DNA from: Thermoplasma volcanium GSS1
GTDB taxonomy: Archaea > Thermoplasmatota > Thermoplasmata > Thermoplasmatales > Thermoplasmataceae
Assembly: GCF_000011185.1 (NCBI RefSeq)
Contig: NC_002689.2
Coordinates: 1,054,001 to 1,118,000, forward strand
Direction: 5' to 3'
DNA length: 64,000 nt
Below are positions 55,669 to 64,000 of this stretch, in pieces. The stretch's first letter is position 1, and the number at the start of each line of letters is the position of its first letter. A program made the position numbers and the translations under genes. The notes below the pieces were generated by a model that saw only the letters and a list, made by a program, of their open reading frames with translations, had not been told where the DNA came from and searched no databases.

Positions 55669-56889
55669 ATGTTGTTTGATTATAGTTTTCGGGATTACGA
55701 CGAAGTAAGAAAATTTCTTGACACAGCTGAGTGGAATAGAATACACACATCAATGGCGCTAACAATGATAGCAAGCTTCTTTGTATGGGGCCTTCTTCTT
55801 GTTACAGCACCATTAGTCACGGAATGGCCAATCGTACCCTCATGGGGCTATATGTACGTACTGCTTTCTTCACCAGCAGGCCTTCTGATTGGAAATGTTG
55901 TCCTTGGGAGAACATCAGATTTGCTTGGCAGAAAATCTCTTTTTATGGCCACGCTTGCTCTAGGAATCGCAGGTATCCTTGGTATAATCTTTTCTAGAAA
56001 TTTCTTTGAGATCCTTGCCTCCATATTCATAGCTGAATTTGGATTTGGAGGTGAAGAGACCGTATCACTTGCATTTCTTGCAGAGCAATTTCCACTGAAG
56101 TATAGAGGTAAAGTACTTGTATTGGTTTCAAACTCTGCAAACGTAGGCGTTGCAGCCATATCCGGAATATTTATAGCATTTGGGTACTCAATTGCTATTG
56201 AGAAGCTTATTTTTGGGGTAATGGCCATAGGCGGGATCACTATTGCTCTCTATACGCGGAGTCGTATCCCAGAAAGCCTAAGATGGTTCTACACCAAGAA
56301 TAGCGATACCTTAATAGAGAAGCCCCAGATGCATGTGATTCCATTCATCGTCCTTTCAATGTTCGCCATAACAATTGTTCTCACATTTGCCCTGGTTGCA
56401 GATATACTTGGCCCATACGAATATCCGAAATATACATCAATTATACCTTTTATATACGGGCTTGGAGAAGCAATATCTGGATTTGCAATAATAGCCTTTA
56501 TTGACAGAATAGGAAGAAGGTTAACTTCAGTCATCGCATATATGGGTGGTTTTCTCTCCATGGCTGTCTTTCTTCTATACCTGATAAGCAGCTTACCCTT
56601 CTTCGTTTTCCTAGTATTGCTCGTCATAAATTCATTCTTTGGAGAACTCGGCTGGGCCGTTAGAGAAATCCTTCAGCCTGAGCTGTTCACTACAATTAGG
56701 AGAGGTTCCGGCATAGCAGCTGTTAGAGGAATAGCATATGCCCTGTACATAGTATCCATCTTTGTTTTGAATGGTATAAGTGTATTCGAATACATGGTAT
56801 TCGCAACCATTATATGGGTCATTGGTTCCATAGGATCAATACTGTGGTATTCGAAGGGTTATGAAACATTAAACAAAAGCTTAATATAA
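55669..56889 (+). CDS. MFS transporter under TPP riboswitch control, probable thiamine-related uptake
   Basis: A 406-residue carrier with 12 membrane segments and MFS signatures (LGRTSDLLGRKSLFM in loop 2-3, DRIGRRLTS in loop 8-9). ATG 55669 is set by the riboswitch and its SD; a TTG at 55633 in the same frame lies within the aptamer and is not the start. Rodionov and colleagues described such THI-regulated carriers in Thermoplasma as ThiT1/ThiT2. It probably imports thiamine, TMP or a precursor, which gains weight from the broken thiL in this window. Confidence 0.9.
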   Translation: MLFDYSFRDYDEVRKFLDTAEWNRIHTSMALTMIASFFVWGLLLVTAPLVTEWPIVPSWGYMYVLLSSPAGLLIGNVVLGRTSDLLGRKSLFMATLALGIAGILGIIFSRNFFEILASIFIAEFGFGGEETVSLAFLAEQFPLKYRGKVLVLVSNSANVGVAAISGIFIAFGYSIAIEKLIFGVMAIGGITIALYTRSRIPESLRWFYTKNSDTLIEKPQMHVIPFIVLSMFAITIVLTFALVADILGPYEYPKYTSIIPFIYGLGEAISGFAIIAFIDRIGRRLTSVIAYMGGFLSMAVFLLYLISSLPFFVFLVLLVINSFFGELGWAVREILQPELFTTIRRGSGIAAVRGIAYALYIVSIFVLNGISVFEYMVFATIIWVIGSIGSILWYSKGYETLNKSLI

Positions 56890-56902
56890 TGTAATAAAAA
56901 AT

Positions 56903-58441
56903 TTAGAAATCAAATACCACATCCTGGGCAAGCGGCAGAGTCTGCCCCCAGTTCTTGGTCACCGTCTGCCTTCTCATGTAAAACTTCCAGGCATCGCTGC
57001 CGCTCTCTCTTCCACCGCCAGTATCTTTTTCTCCTCCGAATGCTCCGCCGATCTCTGCACCGGCAGTGCTAGTATTGACGTTCGCAAGGCCGCAATCCGA
57101 TCCGTAGGGCGAGAGAAAAGCTTCTTCCTCGCGCAGATCAGTGGTAAATATGGATGACGAAAGACCCTGTGGGACGCTGTTATGTATTTCCAATGCTTCT
57201 TCGATAGTCTTATACTTCATTACGTAAAGTATTGGAGCAAACGTTTCTTCCTTGACTATTGGCATGTTGGGATTTGCCTCTATTATTGTGGGTTCGACAT
57301 AATGCCCTTTCTCGTAACCCTTAAGACTTATTTTCTTTCCGCCATATAAGACTTTTCCACCCTGTTTCACGGCTTCGCTGATTGCCCCTTCATAGTCACG
57401 AACTGCATCCTCGTCTATGAGAGGGCCGACTAGTACACCCTTCTCCCTGGGGTCGCCTACCTTTACTTTGGAATAGGCATTGACAAGCTTCTTAACGAAT
57501 TCATCGTATATCTTTTCGCTCACAATGACACGGCGGGTAGTAGTACATCTCTGACCTGCTGTAGCTAGTGCACCGAATACAACTCCACGAAGGGCTAGAT
57601 CGATATCTGCTTTATCAGACACAATTGCACCATTGTTTCCGCCTAGTTCCAGTATGGATTTGCCTAATCTCTTTGCTACATTTTCTGATATCTTCCTACC
57701 AACTGGAACTGATCCGGTAAATGAGACGAGAGGTATTCTCGGATCATTTGTTATCCAATCCCCACCTTCACTTCCAGAACTGACCATAAGGTAGAATATG
57801 TTAGGTACATTATTCCTCTTCAATACCCGCTCAATAACCTTCATGACGGCTACTGCTGTGAGCGCTGCCTTTGAAGATGGCTTCCAAATAACGACATCAC
57901 CAGTTACGGCTGCTATAAAAGAATTCCATGACCATACAGAAGCTGGGAAGTTGAAAGAAGTTATAACGGCAATTGGGCCAAGTGGAACCCATTGTTCATA
58001 CATCCTATGATAAGGCCTTTCACTGGCTATGGTAAGTCCGTAAAGTTGCCTTGAAAGACCAAGAGCGAGATCGGAGATATCTATCATCTCCTGTATCTCC
58101 CCCTCCCCTTCGCTCGGAGTCTTTCCTGCCTCTATCGTAACTATCCTGCCAAGGTTTCTCTTCTCTTTCCTTAATTCATCCCCTATATCCTTAATTATCA
58201 GGCCACGTTTTGGGGCTGGGATCATTCTCCACTTCTTGAACTCCTCTTGGGCTTTTTTGACCATTTCATCATAATCTTCCCGGGTAGCCATAGAAATCTT
58301 TGCTATCTCGCTTCCATCAATTGGGCTATAGACTGTAAGCATCTTGCCAGCTGGCTTCTTCCATTCTCCGTCGTATATCCCAGAGTTAACCCTCTCAAGA
58401 CCTAGAATAGAAAGAGCGTCTTCTTCTAATACTGCTGCCAT
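56903..58441 (-). CDS. ALDH7/antiquitin-type aldehyde dehydrogenase
   Basis: About 512 residues. The TSFNFPASVWSWN segment, the general base in LELGGNNGA and the nucleophile in ATAGQRCTTTRR are typical. The C-terminal GGEKDTGGGRESGSDAWK identifies the ALDH7 branch, which oxidises 2-aminoadipate semialdehyde in lysine breakdown. The second ATG (58441, MAAVLEE) is the likely start; ATG 58447 adds two residues. No other lysine-pathway gene is adjacent, so the substrate is uncertain. Confidence 0.85.
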   Translation of the reverse strand: MAAVLEEDALSILGLERVNSGIYDGEWKKPAGKMLTVYSPIDGSEIAKISMATREDYDEMVKKAQEEFKKWRMIPAPKRGLIIKDIGDELRKEKRNLGRIVTIEAGKTPSEGEGEIQEMIDISDLALGLSRQLYGLTIASERPYHRMYEQWVPLGPIAVITSFNFPASVWSWNSFIAAVTGDVVIWKPSSKAALTAVAVMKVIERVLKRNNVPNIFYLMVSSGSEGGDWITNDPRIPLVSFTGSVPVGRKISENVAKRLGKSILELGGNNGAIVSDKADIDLALRGVVFGALATAGQRCTTTRRVIVSEKIYDEFVKKLVNAYSKVKVGDPREKGVLVGPLIDEDAVRDYEGAISEAVKQGGKVLYGGKKISLKGYEKGHYVEPTIIEANPNMPIVKEETFAPILYVMKYKTIEEALEIHNSVPQGLSSSIFTTDLREEEAFLSPYGSDCGLANVNTSTAGAEIGGAFGGEKDTGGGRESGSDAWKFYMRRQTVTKNWGQTLPLAQDVVFDF

Positions 58442-58500
58442 ATGCATTGTAGTGAAAAAATGTATATTAATTTTGATCTTTATTCACGAATGATGAAAAC

Positions 58501-58677
58501 TTATTTTATTTCAATTTTTCTGAATTTATCCTTCTCGCTTTCAGACTTAGGCTTGCTTGCTTCTCTTATCTCTCTCTGTAATTTAGCAAAGTTTTCTGGC
58601 AAAGTAGCAAGGTAAAACAGCCTCTCAAGCCTTTCATAAGTCTTTTTGGATAGTTTGATAGTTATCTCTATGTCCAT
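58501..58677 (-). CDS. Small ribbon-helix-helix-like protein after ArsA
   Basis: A 58-residue protein from ATG 58677. The N-terminal strand MDIEITIKLSKKTYERLERL followed by helices is reminiscent of ribbon-helix-helix DNA-binding proteins, and the C-terminus is highly charged. It begins eight bases past the ArsA stop. An ATG at 58701 exists inside arsA. Function unknown. Confidence 0.55.
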   Translation of the reverse strand: MDIEITIKLSKKTYERLERLFYLATLPENFAKLQREIREASKPKSESEKDKFRKIEIK

Positions 58678-58684
58678 ACTTGCA

Positions 58685-59848
58685 TCACTCAAGTACAACA
58701 TTCAAATATCCATTTGAATATTCCGCCGATACCGGCCTCCTATCAGAGATGGATTCTGGTAGATAAAACACCCGCTTCCAATTCTCTATCTCTATAGTAA
58801 GTTCACCCCCATGGTTGAAAAGGTTTATGTTCTCCTTTGCGGCGAACGGCATCTTTATCTTTAGTATGTATTTTTCGCCGCTTTTCGAATACTTTATCGG
58901 TGTGCCTTTATAGAATATCTTGTATGGATCTTCGTCTCCATAGATAAGTTTTCCTAATTCAACTAATTTTTCATGGCCTATAGGCTCTTCCTGAAGAAGT
59001 TTTACTTTGAAAACCTTGACATCAACAAATGAGTGCTCCATTTCATCTATTATGTCCTGCTGATTCACCCTCATCTTCTCAAAGAAGCCGCCAGTTTCGT
59101 CTGAAAGTATCTTGTTTATTACTACGGCGTCAACAGGATAACCATACAGAAGTAAATAGGTATAGGCTCTCTTCGTTTCACTGAAAGACATATTATCAGG
59201 ATTAGTAACTAACCGAATGGATGTCACTTCATTGTTTGTGAGGATCTTTCTAATGTCTGTAAGCTGTTTATAAAGCAAATCAATATTTTCGAATACCTCA
59301 TCGTCCGGCAACGGTATGTCTACAAATGGCTTTAGTATAGGCCTAGCGACACGCGCAGTTTTCCTACCAAGGGGGAAAAGCTTGTCCATGTACCATGTCA
59401 TAACCTCTGGGAAGGATAGCAGCTGGAGGGCAGCTCCAGTTGGCGCGCTATCCATAACTATGGTATCATACTCTTCATCGTAATAGTAGTTCCTGAGGTA
59501 TAGTAGTTCCGAGGCTTCCTCGAAGCCGGGCAATGTAGCTATCTCATCTGCAGAAACTGGATCCAGCCCCTGTGATAAAAATAAGGAGCGGAGATAATCT
59601 TTTAGCTCGCCCCAATGCTCATTAATCGATTGGACTACGCTTACTTCCTGCCCATAAAGGTTTTCTCCTAGCTTCTTAATGTTATGCCCAATTTCCATCC
59701 CGAACGCATCCCCAAGACTGTGGGCTGGATCTGTTGATATTATAAGCGTTTTCTTTCCTTCCGCAGCCAATAGCGAACCTGTTGCAGCTGCTATTGATGT
59801 CTTTCCAACACCGCCTTTTCCAGTATAAAGCAATATTCTAGGTTTCAT
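58685..59848 (-). CDS. ArsA/Get3-family ATPase with C-terminal Hsp20-like domain
   Basis: A 387-residue deviant-Walker ATPase. P-loop GKGGVGKTS is at residues 10-18, Switch I STDPAHSLGDAF, and Switch II DSAPTGAALQLL. No CxxC dimerisation pair of Get3 is present. Residues from about 310 form a small beta domain like the ArsA_HSP20 family (LTIEIENWKRVFYLP, NGYLNVVLE). The likely role is tail-anchored protein targeting or chaperone work rather than arsenite export. It stands nine bp behind the prenyl synthase. Confidence 0.88.
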   Translation of the reverse strand: MKPRILLYTGKGGVGKTSIAAATGSLLAAEGKKTLIISTDPAHSLGDAFGMEIGHNIKKLGENLYGQEVSVVQSINEHWGELKDYLRSLFLSQGLDPVSADEIATLPGFEEASELLYLRNYYYDEEYDTIVMDSAPTGAALQLLSFPEVMTWYMDKLFPLGRKTARVARPILKPFVDIPLPDDEVFENIDLLYKQLTDIRKILTNNEVTSIRLVTNPDNMSFSETKRAYTYLLLYGYPVDAVVINKILSDETGGFFEKMRVNQQDIIDEMEHSFVDVKVFKVKLLQEEPIGHEKLVELGKLIYGDEDPYKIFYKGTPIKYSKSGEKYILKIKMPFAAKENINLFNHGGELTIEIENWKRVFYLPESISDRRPVSAEYSNGYLNVVLE

Positions 59849-59857
59849 ATTTTCACC

Positions 59858-60838
59858 TCATTGGAATATTTCAATTCTATCAATTACTATGAAGGCTAAC
59901 TCCATTAACAGATCTATGTCTGGAGACTTCTTTGCTTTTTTCAGATAGTCCATAGATTTCGTAATGTACTGCTTAGCCACAGAGAAAGAATAGTCTATAG
60001 ATCCGCTCTTCAGAAATATGTCCTTAAGCAAGGATTTGTTAATTTCCCTCCTTCCGTTGATCATGTCTATGATCGCCCTTCTATCGTTATCATTGGAGTT
60101 TCTCAATGCGTAAATAATAGGCAGAGTTAGTGCATCGTGTTTTATATCCACAAAAGTGGGTTTGCCTGTGTACCTATCATCTCCTACTATGTCCAGTATG
60201 TCATCCGTCACTTGGAAAGCCATGCCGAGGTTGAATGCAAAATTTGATAGTATTTCCCTTGTTGGACGATCTGCTTCGGCTACTATTGTTGCACCAAGGG
60301 CGCAAGCTTCAAAGAAATGTGCCGTTTTGTTCTCTATAATCTTATAGTATGTATCTTCTGTTATATCAAGATTTCCCAAGTTAACGGCTTCAAGTATTTG
60401 CCCTTCGGCTAACCGGCTTGATGCATCCGCCATGACCTTCGAAACAAGAGGGCCGTACCTAGATCCTAACTCATAGGCTTTTGCAAACAAGTAATCAGCA
60501 ACAACTATTGCATTATTTATTCCTTCTTTATAACTTAAGGTTGGCCTTCCCCTCCGCATAGGTGAATCATCGATTATATCGTCGTGGATCAAACTCGCAG
60601 TGTGTATTAGTTCGTAACCAGCTGCGAGGTCTAATATCTTAAAATAAGGATCATCTGTGCTGGATTCAAAGGCCAGGATCGTAAGGAGGGGCCTGAACCT
60701 CTTGCCGCCGGCTTCTATGGTATATTTTGCCATTCGGTCAAGATCAGGTTCTTCGCTTTTAACCACTTCAAAGAGCCTTTCGTTGACTTCCTCAATCTTG
60801 CTGTGGAGGGCTAGTTCCCATTCATAGAAGCTTTTCAT
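59858..60838 (-). CDS. idsA: Trans-polyprenyl diphosphate synthase (GGPP synthase type)
   Basis: A 326-residue head-to-tail prenyltransferase. GGKRFRP binds IPP, the first aspartate motif is HDDIIDD (85-91) followed by RRGRPT, and the second is QVTDDILDIVGD near 210. It makes geranylgeranyl diphosphate for archaeal lipids, or possibly a longer chain for the quinone tail. The residue five before the first motif is Ser/Leu rather than a bulky aromatic, so a longer product cannot be excluded. Confidence 0.9.
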   Translation of the reverse strand: MKSFYEWELALHSKIEEVNERLFEVVKSEEPDLDRMAKYTIEAGGKRFRPLLTILAFESSTDDPYFKILDLAAGYELIHTASLIHDDIIDDSPMRRGRPTLSYKEGINNAIVVADYLFAKAYELGSRYGPLVSKVMADASSRLAEGQILEAVNLGNLDITEDTYYKIIENKTAHFFEACALGATIVAEADRPTREILSNFAFNLGMAFQVTDDILDIVGDDRYTGKPTFVDIKHDALTLPIIYALRNSNDNDRRAIIDMINGRREINKSLLKDIFLKSGSIDYSFSVAKQYITKSMDYLKKAKKSPDIDLLMELAFIVIDRIEIFQ

Positions 60839-61433
60839 GAACTCAGTTCTATCCTCATATCGTATTAAAAGTTTTAACCGTTTCGAACCAGTTAACCAAT
60901 AATCTATCTCTTTATGTTCTTATCTTCCGAATAAGTTATAGTATAATTATGTGCATTCGCACATAACCTGACATTCTTTCCTAGCTAAAGCTTCGGATGT
61001 CCTGGGATCACAGTCGTCCTAAGCGTGGTCAACGTGTCCACGAGCTGTACACTCGGATAATTTACTATCACTAATCACCATGCATCCATACCTAGAGTAC
61101 TCTTTCGATGTTATTTCTAGTATCCGCATAGGTTACGAAAATAAATTAAATATATCGATACACGCCTTTCGAACTTCATCTCCTCAAGACCGCAGCTTTC
61201 TTGCTATATTCCCTTGTAAATTCATTATAGAAGGATATAGAAACAAAAGACGAATGTTGTAAGGTGGTATTAAAAGGAAATACAATTTGCATTATGCCTG
61301 ATATCAGAAGATATTAAATGGTGTAGCAATATTGCAATCGATTCAATAACGTGTTATTTTTATACAGCTCCAAGCCAATAAACTATAATTATATCCAAGA
61401 ACATAAATTATAAAACTTATCTGCCACGCCTCA
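60839..61433. other. 595-bp intergenic region with three consecutive hairpins
   Basis: No ORF of coding quality; a 60-codon ORF at 61080-61262 has no recognisable features. The stretch 60947-61042 is unusually rich in perfect stems and less AT-rich than its surroundings (listed separately). Downstream, 61150-61430 is AT-rich with TATA-like strings that may serve transcripts on either strand. Confidence 0.55.
60947..61042. ncRNA. Candidate structured RNA (three hairpins in a row)
   Basis: Hairpin 1: TTATGTGC (60947-60954), loop ATTC, GCACATAA (60959-60966). Hairpin 2: GCTT-C-GGATG (60990-60999) pairs with CGTCC-T-AAGC (61015-61024), with an inner CTG/CAG stem, giving 12 pairs around a six-base loop. 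Hairpin 3: CGTGG (61024-61028) with CCACG (61038-61042). An ACA follows at 61049-61051, as in H/ACA guides, but no K-turn is clear. Strand unknown. It could be a small RNA, an RNA leader or protein-binding DNA. Confidence 0.35.
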
Positions 61434-61703
61434 TCAGCGCGACAGAGTTATTTCAATGGAAGAAACATTAGAGCTGCCCCTCTCTCCCTGAAGGGTCTCT
61501 GTATCAAGTCTTATCTCTTCGTACTTTGCGTCTGGTATGAACTTGTGTCTTGTTATTTCAGCTACATCGACTGCTTTGCTTATTGTTTTTCCACGCGCTT
61601 TAATTATTATCTTGTTGGCGTTGTTGTTAAACTGCGTAACCACTGCAAGGACGTAGTTCATCGTTGGTTTTTTTCCTACAAAGATTATATTTTCCTCTGC
61701 CAT
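61434..61703 (-). CDS. alba: Chromatin protein Alba
   Basis: An 89-residue DNA/RNA-binding protein. NIIFVGKKPTMNYVLAV is the family signature, with the lysine pair K11-K12 that is acetylated or methylated in relatives. KIIIKARGKTISKAVDVAE follows. Usual length for Alba. It lies alone between the structured intergenic region and a further 336-bp gap. Confidence 0.95.
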   Translation of the reverse strand: MAEENIIFVGKKPTMNYVLAVVTQFNNNANKIIIKARGKTISKAVDVAEITRHKFIPDAKYEEIRLDTETLQGERGSSNVSSIEITLSR

Positions 61704-62039
61704 TTTTGATCACTACCGCAATGGATTTCTCATTAATATATAATTGTATCGCAAAGCTGTAACAAATATTAATATTAATTATGAATTATATAGAAACGTG
61801 CATTCCGCAATGATATCATCTTTCTTAAGTGCAAGCTATTCCTAGCAAACCTATTCAGGATAAGCTATTGCGTTTTATACAAGCATCCGGCTTGCGACAA
61901 CAACGAAAGAGCGGGTTTCTATGTGCAACATTTCATTTCAAACAAAAAGTACATCTTAATGACAATTTCGAAAACTATCATAGTTTTTGTAATATGCTAT
62001 CATACATAATATCTATATTCTCCAGCGTTCTGAATTTTC
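61704..62039. other. 336-bp gap between Alba and the SDR gene
   Basis: An 82-codon ORF on the plus strand (61829-62077) runs into the SDR gene in another frame and has no recognisable family. A repeated AAGCTATT (about 61827 and 61862) and a small stem CAAGC/GCTTG are visible. A TATA-like AATATAT near 61735 fits the alba promoter. Otherwise I see nothing. Confidence 0.5.
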
Positions 62040-62741
62040 ATGGCAACAGAGAGAGTATTAATAGCAGGTACTGGTGAAAACCTAGGCTACTTTACTGCAC
62101 TAAACTTACTTAAGTCTGGGTTCAAAGTTAGTATTATTGCTAGAAATAAAGAGAAGCTTGAAAATATGGGTTCTGAACTCAGAAAATACGGTGACATCGA
62201 GTATTTCGCAGTGGATTTATCTAAAAGAGAAGGACTTGCATCACTTAAGAAGCATTTTTCATCCTTAAATTACCAAATAAAAGGCGTAGTAGTTGAAGTT
62301 GGTGGTTATGCTTCGGATTCCTTAGATTCTATAACTGCATTTGACCAAATGATCGAGGCAAATCTCAAAATTCCCATACTTGTGCTTAGTGCTATCAGTG
62401 GAATGTTGGATAAAGGATCCTCAATTGTTTTCATCACCAGCGTTTTTGCTTCTAGGAAGATCGCAGAATCTTCAGTTTCGTATAGCCTTTCGAAAGCTGG
62501 ATTAAATAGGCTAGTTGAAATTTCAGCGAAAATATTGAGGCAGAAAGGCATCAGGGTTAACGGTATTTCTACCTCAATCATATCCCAGAAGCCTCACGAT
62601 AAAGATAAGATAGAATGGCAACCTGGAACACAAAATGTGGATCCGGAGCTTATTTCAAACGTGGTAGTATTCCTCATGAGCGATCTATCTCTTGGAGTAA
62701 CAGGCAACATAATATACGTTGACAAGGGTTCATCCCTTTAA
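62040..62741 (+). CDS. Short-chain dehydrogenase/reductase
   Basis: A 233-residue Rossmann enzyme. The cofactor motif reads AGTGENLG (9-16), a variant of TGxxxGxG. The catalytic serine lies in VFITSVFASR and the YxxxK pair in SYSLSKAG. The C-terminal VTGNIIYVDKG is typical of classical FabG-like members. Substrate unknown. ATG 62040 is close behind AT-rich DNA, so probably leaderless. Confidence 0.87.
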   Translation: MATERVLIAGTGENLGYFTALNLLKSGFKVSIIARNKEKLENMGSELRKYGDIEYFAVDLSKREGLASLKKHFSSLNYQIKGVVVEVGGYASDSLDSITAFDQMIEANLKIPILVLSAISGMLDKGSSIVFITSVFASRKIAESSVSYSLSKAGLNRLVEISAKILRQKGIRVNGISTSIISQKPHDKDKIEWQPGTQNVDPELISNVVVFLMSDLSLGVTGNIIYVDKGSSL

Positions 62742-62775
62742 GATCGTATTTCGTTTTTCCATCGAATTTCGAAGA

Positions 62776-63951
62776 TCATGATGGCTTGTATTTGAGAGTA
62801 AAAGCAAGGACTGCCGATACGAATTCCATAGCCAAAACGATAGAGACGCCCAGAATTAAAGTTGACTGCCTGAGAAAAGCAGTACCCAAAAATACTGGGA
62901 TTACGGCAACGCCAGCGTTGCTTGCAACACTAAACATAGCAGTTGAAAGACCTGCCTTATCCGGACTACTTGCATAATACGTAACGGATGTCATGGCCAT
63001 TGACCAGTATGCATTTCCGAAGAACCCAAAAATGAAGTACGAAACGGCTATTGCCGAAAGTAATCTTGTTAGCGATATCAATATTGCAAGGATAGATATG
63101 GAAAAGAAGGAAAGAAGACCAGAAACTATCAAACCAATTTTCAAACCTCCGTATTTACCAAAAATAAGGGGGAGAAGAACGGCTCCAAACGCTGATCCAA
63201 CGAACGCAAGTCCGCCGAAGATGCCTGCATAGTTCAGGGCCTGCAAATGGTTTATATTGTGCATTATTAGCACCGATGCGGCTATGCTTGAGAACATAAC
63301 CGACATAGAAGCTATGCTAAGTCCAACGTACCAGTTCTTCACCATCCCAACACTGAAAGATCCTTTAAGGCTCCTGGCCCTATAGTACCTAGGGAACGAA
63401 GAGTGCATGGAAGCGATCAATACAAGGGATATGGCGGACAAAATAGCTGGAACTATCAAAGTAAACTTTAGACCAAAATGTTCCTCAAGCCCTGGTGCGG
63501 TGAATGATCCCACCGCCATACCGAAGAACAATAATCCGACACTGATCCCTATCACAGTATGTGCACTTTTTGGAGATATAGAATCAGCAACGCTGCCAAC
63601 GGGAGCCATAGCAAGGGGATAGCCAACAGCAGCAATGACTGAAAAAGAGAAGAAAAGATCGAATCTGTTGACAAATGCACGTACTGTTAAGCCCACAAAA
63701 GTTAGAATTGCAGAAGCTAATAAAGAATTGTAAACATTTCGAACTGCTGATATGTATCCTGCAACAAGACCGAATATAACCATCGCATATCCATAGAGCG
63801 TAATTATAAATATTACGAGAGATGTCTGGACATTAAGGGATTGTACAATTGATGGGACGAGTGGAGAAAGAATAAACCAGCCCATACCTATTGCAAATAG
63901 CATAATCCAGTATGAGACAAGTGGAGCATAGGCCTTTGTCGAGGATGCCAT
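62776..63951 (-). CDS. MFS transporter, CynX/NimT-like
   Basis: A 391-residue carrier with 12 hydrophobic segments. The first cytosolic loop is short (GYISAVRNVYN) and lacks the usual GxxxDRxGRR. It is convergent with the SDR gene and 34 bp apart at the 3' ends. Substrate unknown; the absence of polar motifs makes family-level naming tentative. Confidence 0.8.
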   Translation of the reverse strand: MASSTKAYAPLVSYWIMLFAIGMGWFILSPLVPSIVQSLNVQTSLVIFIITLYGYAMVIFGLVAGYISAVRNVYNSLLASAILTFVGLTVRAFVNRFDLFFSFSVIAAVGYPLAMAPVGSVADSISPKSAHTVIGISVGLLFFGMAVGSFTAPGLEEHFGLKFTLIVPAILSAISLVLIASMHSSFPRYYRARSLKGSFSVGMVKNWYVGLSIASMSVMFSSIAASVLIMHNINHLQALNYAGIFGGLAFVGSAFGAVLLPLIFGKYGGLKIGLIVSGLLSFFSISILAILISLTRLLSAIAVSYFIFGFFGNAYWSMAMTSVTYYASSPDKAGLSTAMFSVASNAGVAVIPVFLGTAFLRQSTLILGVSIVLAMEFVSAVLAFTLKYKPS

Positions 63952-64000
63952 TCTTTCATAATCGTCTCATTGTATATTTATAGATTGTGACGTATATTGT

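Noticed and set aside
61080-61262. 60-codon ORF in the gap before Alba
   Set aside because: No recognisable domain, no ribosome site and poor coding character.
61947-61958. Third copy of AGTACATCTTAA, as in the repeats flanking amt
   Set aside because: Only 12 bp match with no similarity around it; probably chance.
61829-62077. 82-codon plus-strand ORF with an IPSKP string reminiscent of transposases
   Set aside because: No further transposase motif, and it runs into the SDR gene in another frame; likely chance.

Overview
The window comes from a thermoacidophilic archaeon of the genus Thermoplasma, most likely T. volcanium or a very close relative. Signs of this are the AT-rich bases, archaeal informational genes (MCM, Orc1/Cdc6, PolB2, Alba, EF-1alpha/EF-2, archaeal PheS), an intron in tRNA-Tyr, archaeosine and diphthamide genes, and a non-phosphorylating sugar pathway. 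The ORF at 22124-23605 is recalled to be nearly the same as the characterised T. acidophilum glyceraldehyde dehydrogenase. A TPP riboswitch in front of an MFS transporter is also a known trait of Thermoplasma among archaea. I ran no database search; species-level naming rests on memory of related sequences.

Layout. 1-4108 (minus): Dph6-type ATPase (cut by the window edge), thiL broken by a frameshift, a RecJ-like DHH nuclease and the archaeosine radical-SAM protein RaSEA. 4196-7416 (plus): aspartate aminotransferase, homoserine kinase, cystathionine gamma-synthase. Then tRNA-Tyr, a DUF302 protein, a YchF-type GTPase, a B12-type radical SAM enzyme and an HtpX protease. 12138-16228 (plus): a tightly coupled four-gene type IV pilus/Tad-like operon with one intact ATPase and one paralogue that has lost all its catalytic motifs. 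16221-23605: CPA1 antiporter, NadE, FolD, glucose dehydrogenase, pyruvate kinase and glyceraldehyde dehydrogenase, i.e. much of a non-phosphorylating Entner-Doudoroff route. 23942-29317 (minus): trp operon (unknown gene, trpA, D, F, E, G, C) with no trpB. 29343-32789: DUF123, UbiE/MenG, DUF424, MCM.

32877-41254 holds an ACT-like protein, NAD kinase with a JAMM protease, tRNA-Leu(CAG), an APC permease, PheS and an ABC exporter. 41337-45635 is the disturbed part: a DUF2080 transposon-type ORF, an ammonium transporter between two diverged direct repeats, a decayed transposase, a solitary CRISPR-repeat-like sequence, tRNA-Leu(TAG) and a frameshifted MFS gene. 45680-49214 is Orc1/Cdc6 facing an operon of PolB2 and two small proteins. 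49735-54356 carries a BtuF-like protein, EF-2, S10 and EF-1alpha. 54542-58441 carries MoaA, the riboswitch-controlled transporter and an ALDH7. 58501-63951 carries ArsA/Get3, a prenyl synthase, a structured intergenic region, Alba, an SDR and an MFS carrier.

The best candidates for undescribed biology are the secretion operon with the dead ATPase, the unknown first gene of the trp operon, the structured RNA-like region near 60947-61042, the DNA between the repeats around amt, and the combination of a broken thiL with a TPP-riboswitch-controlled transporter.
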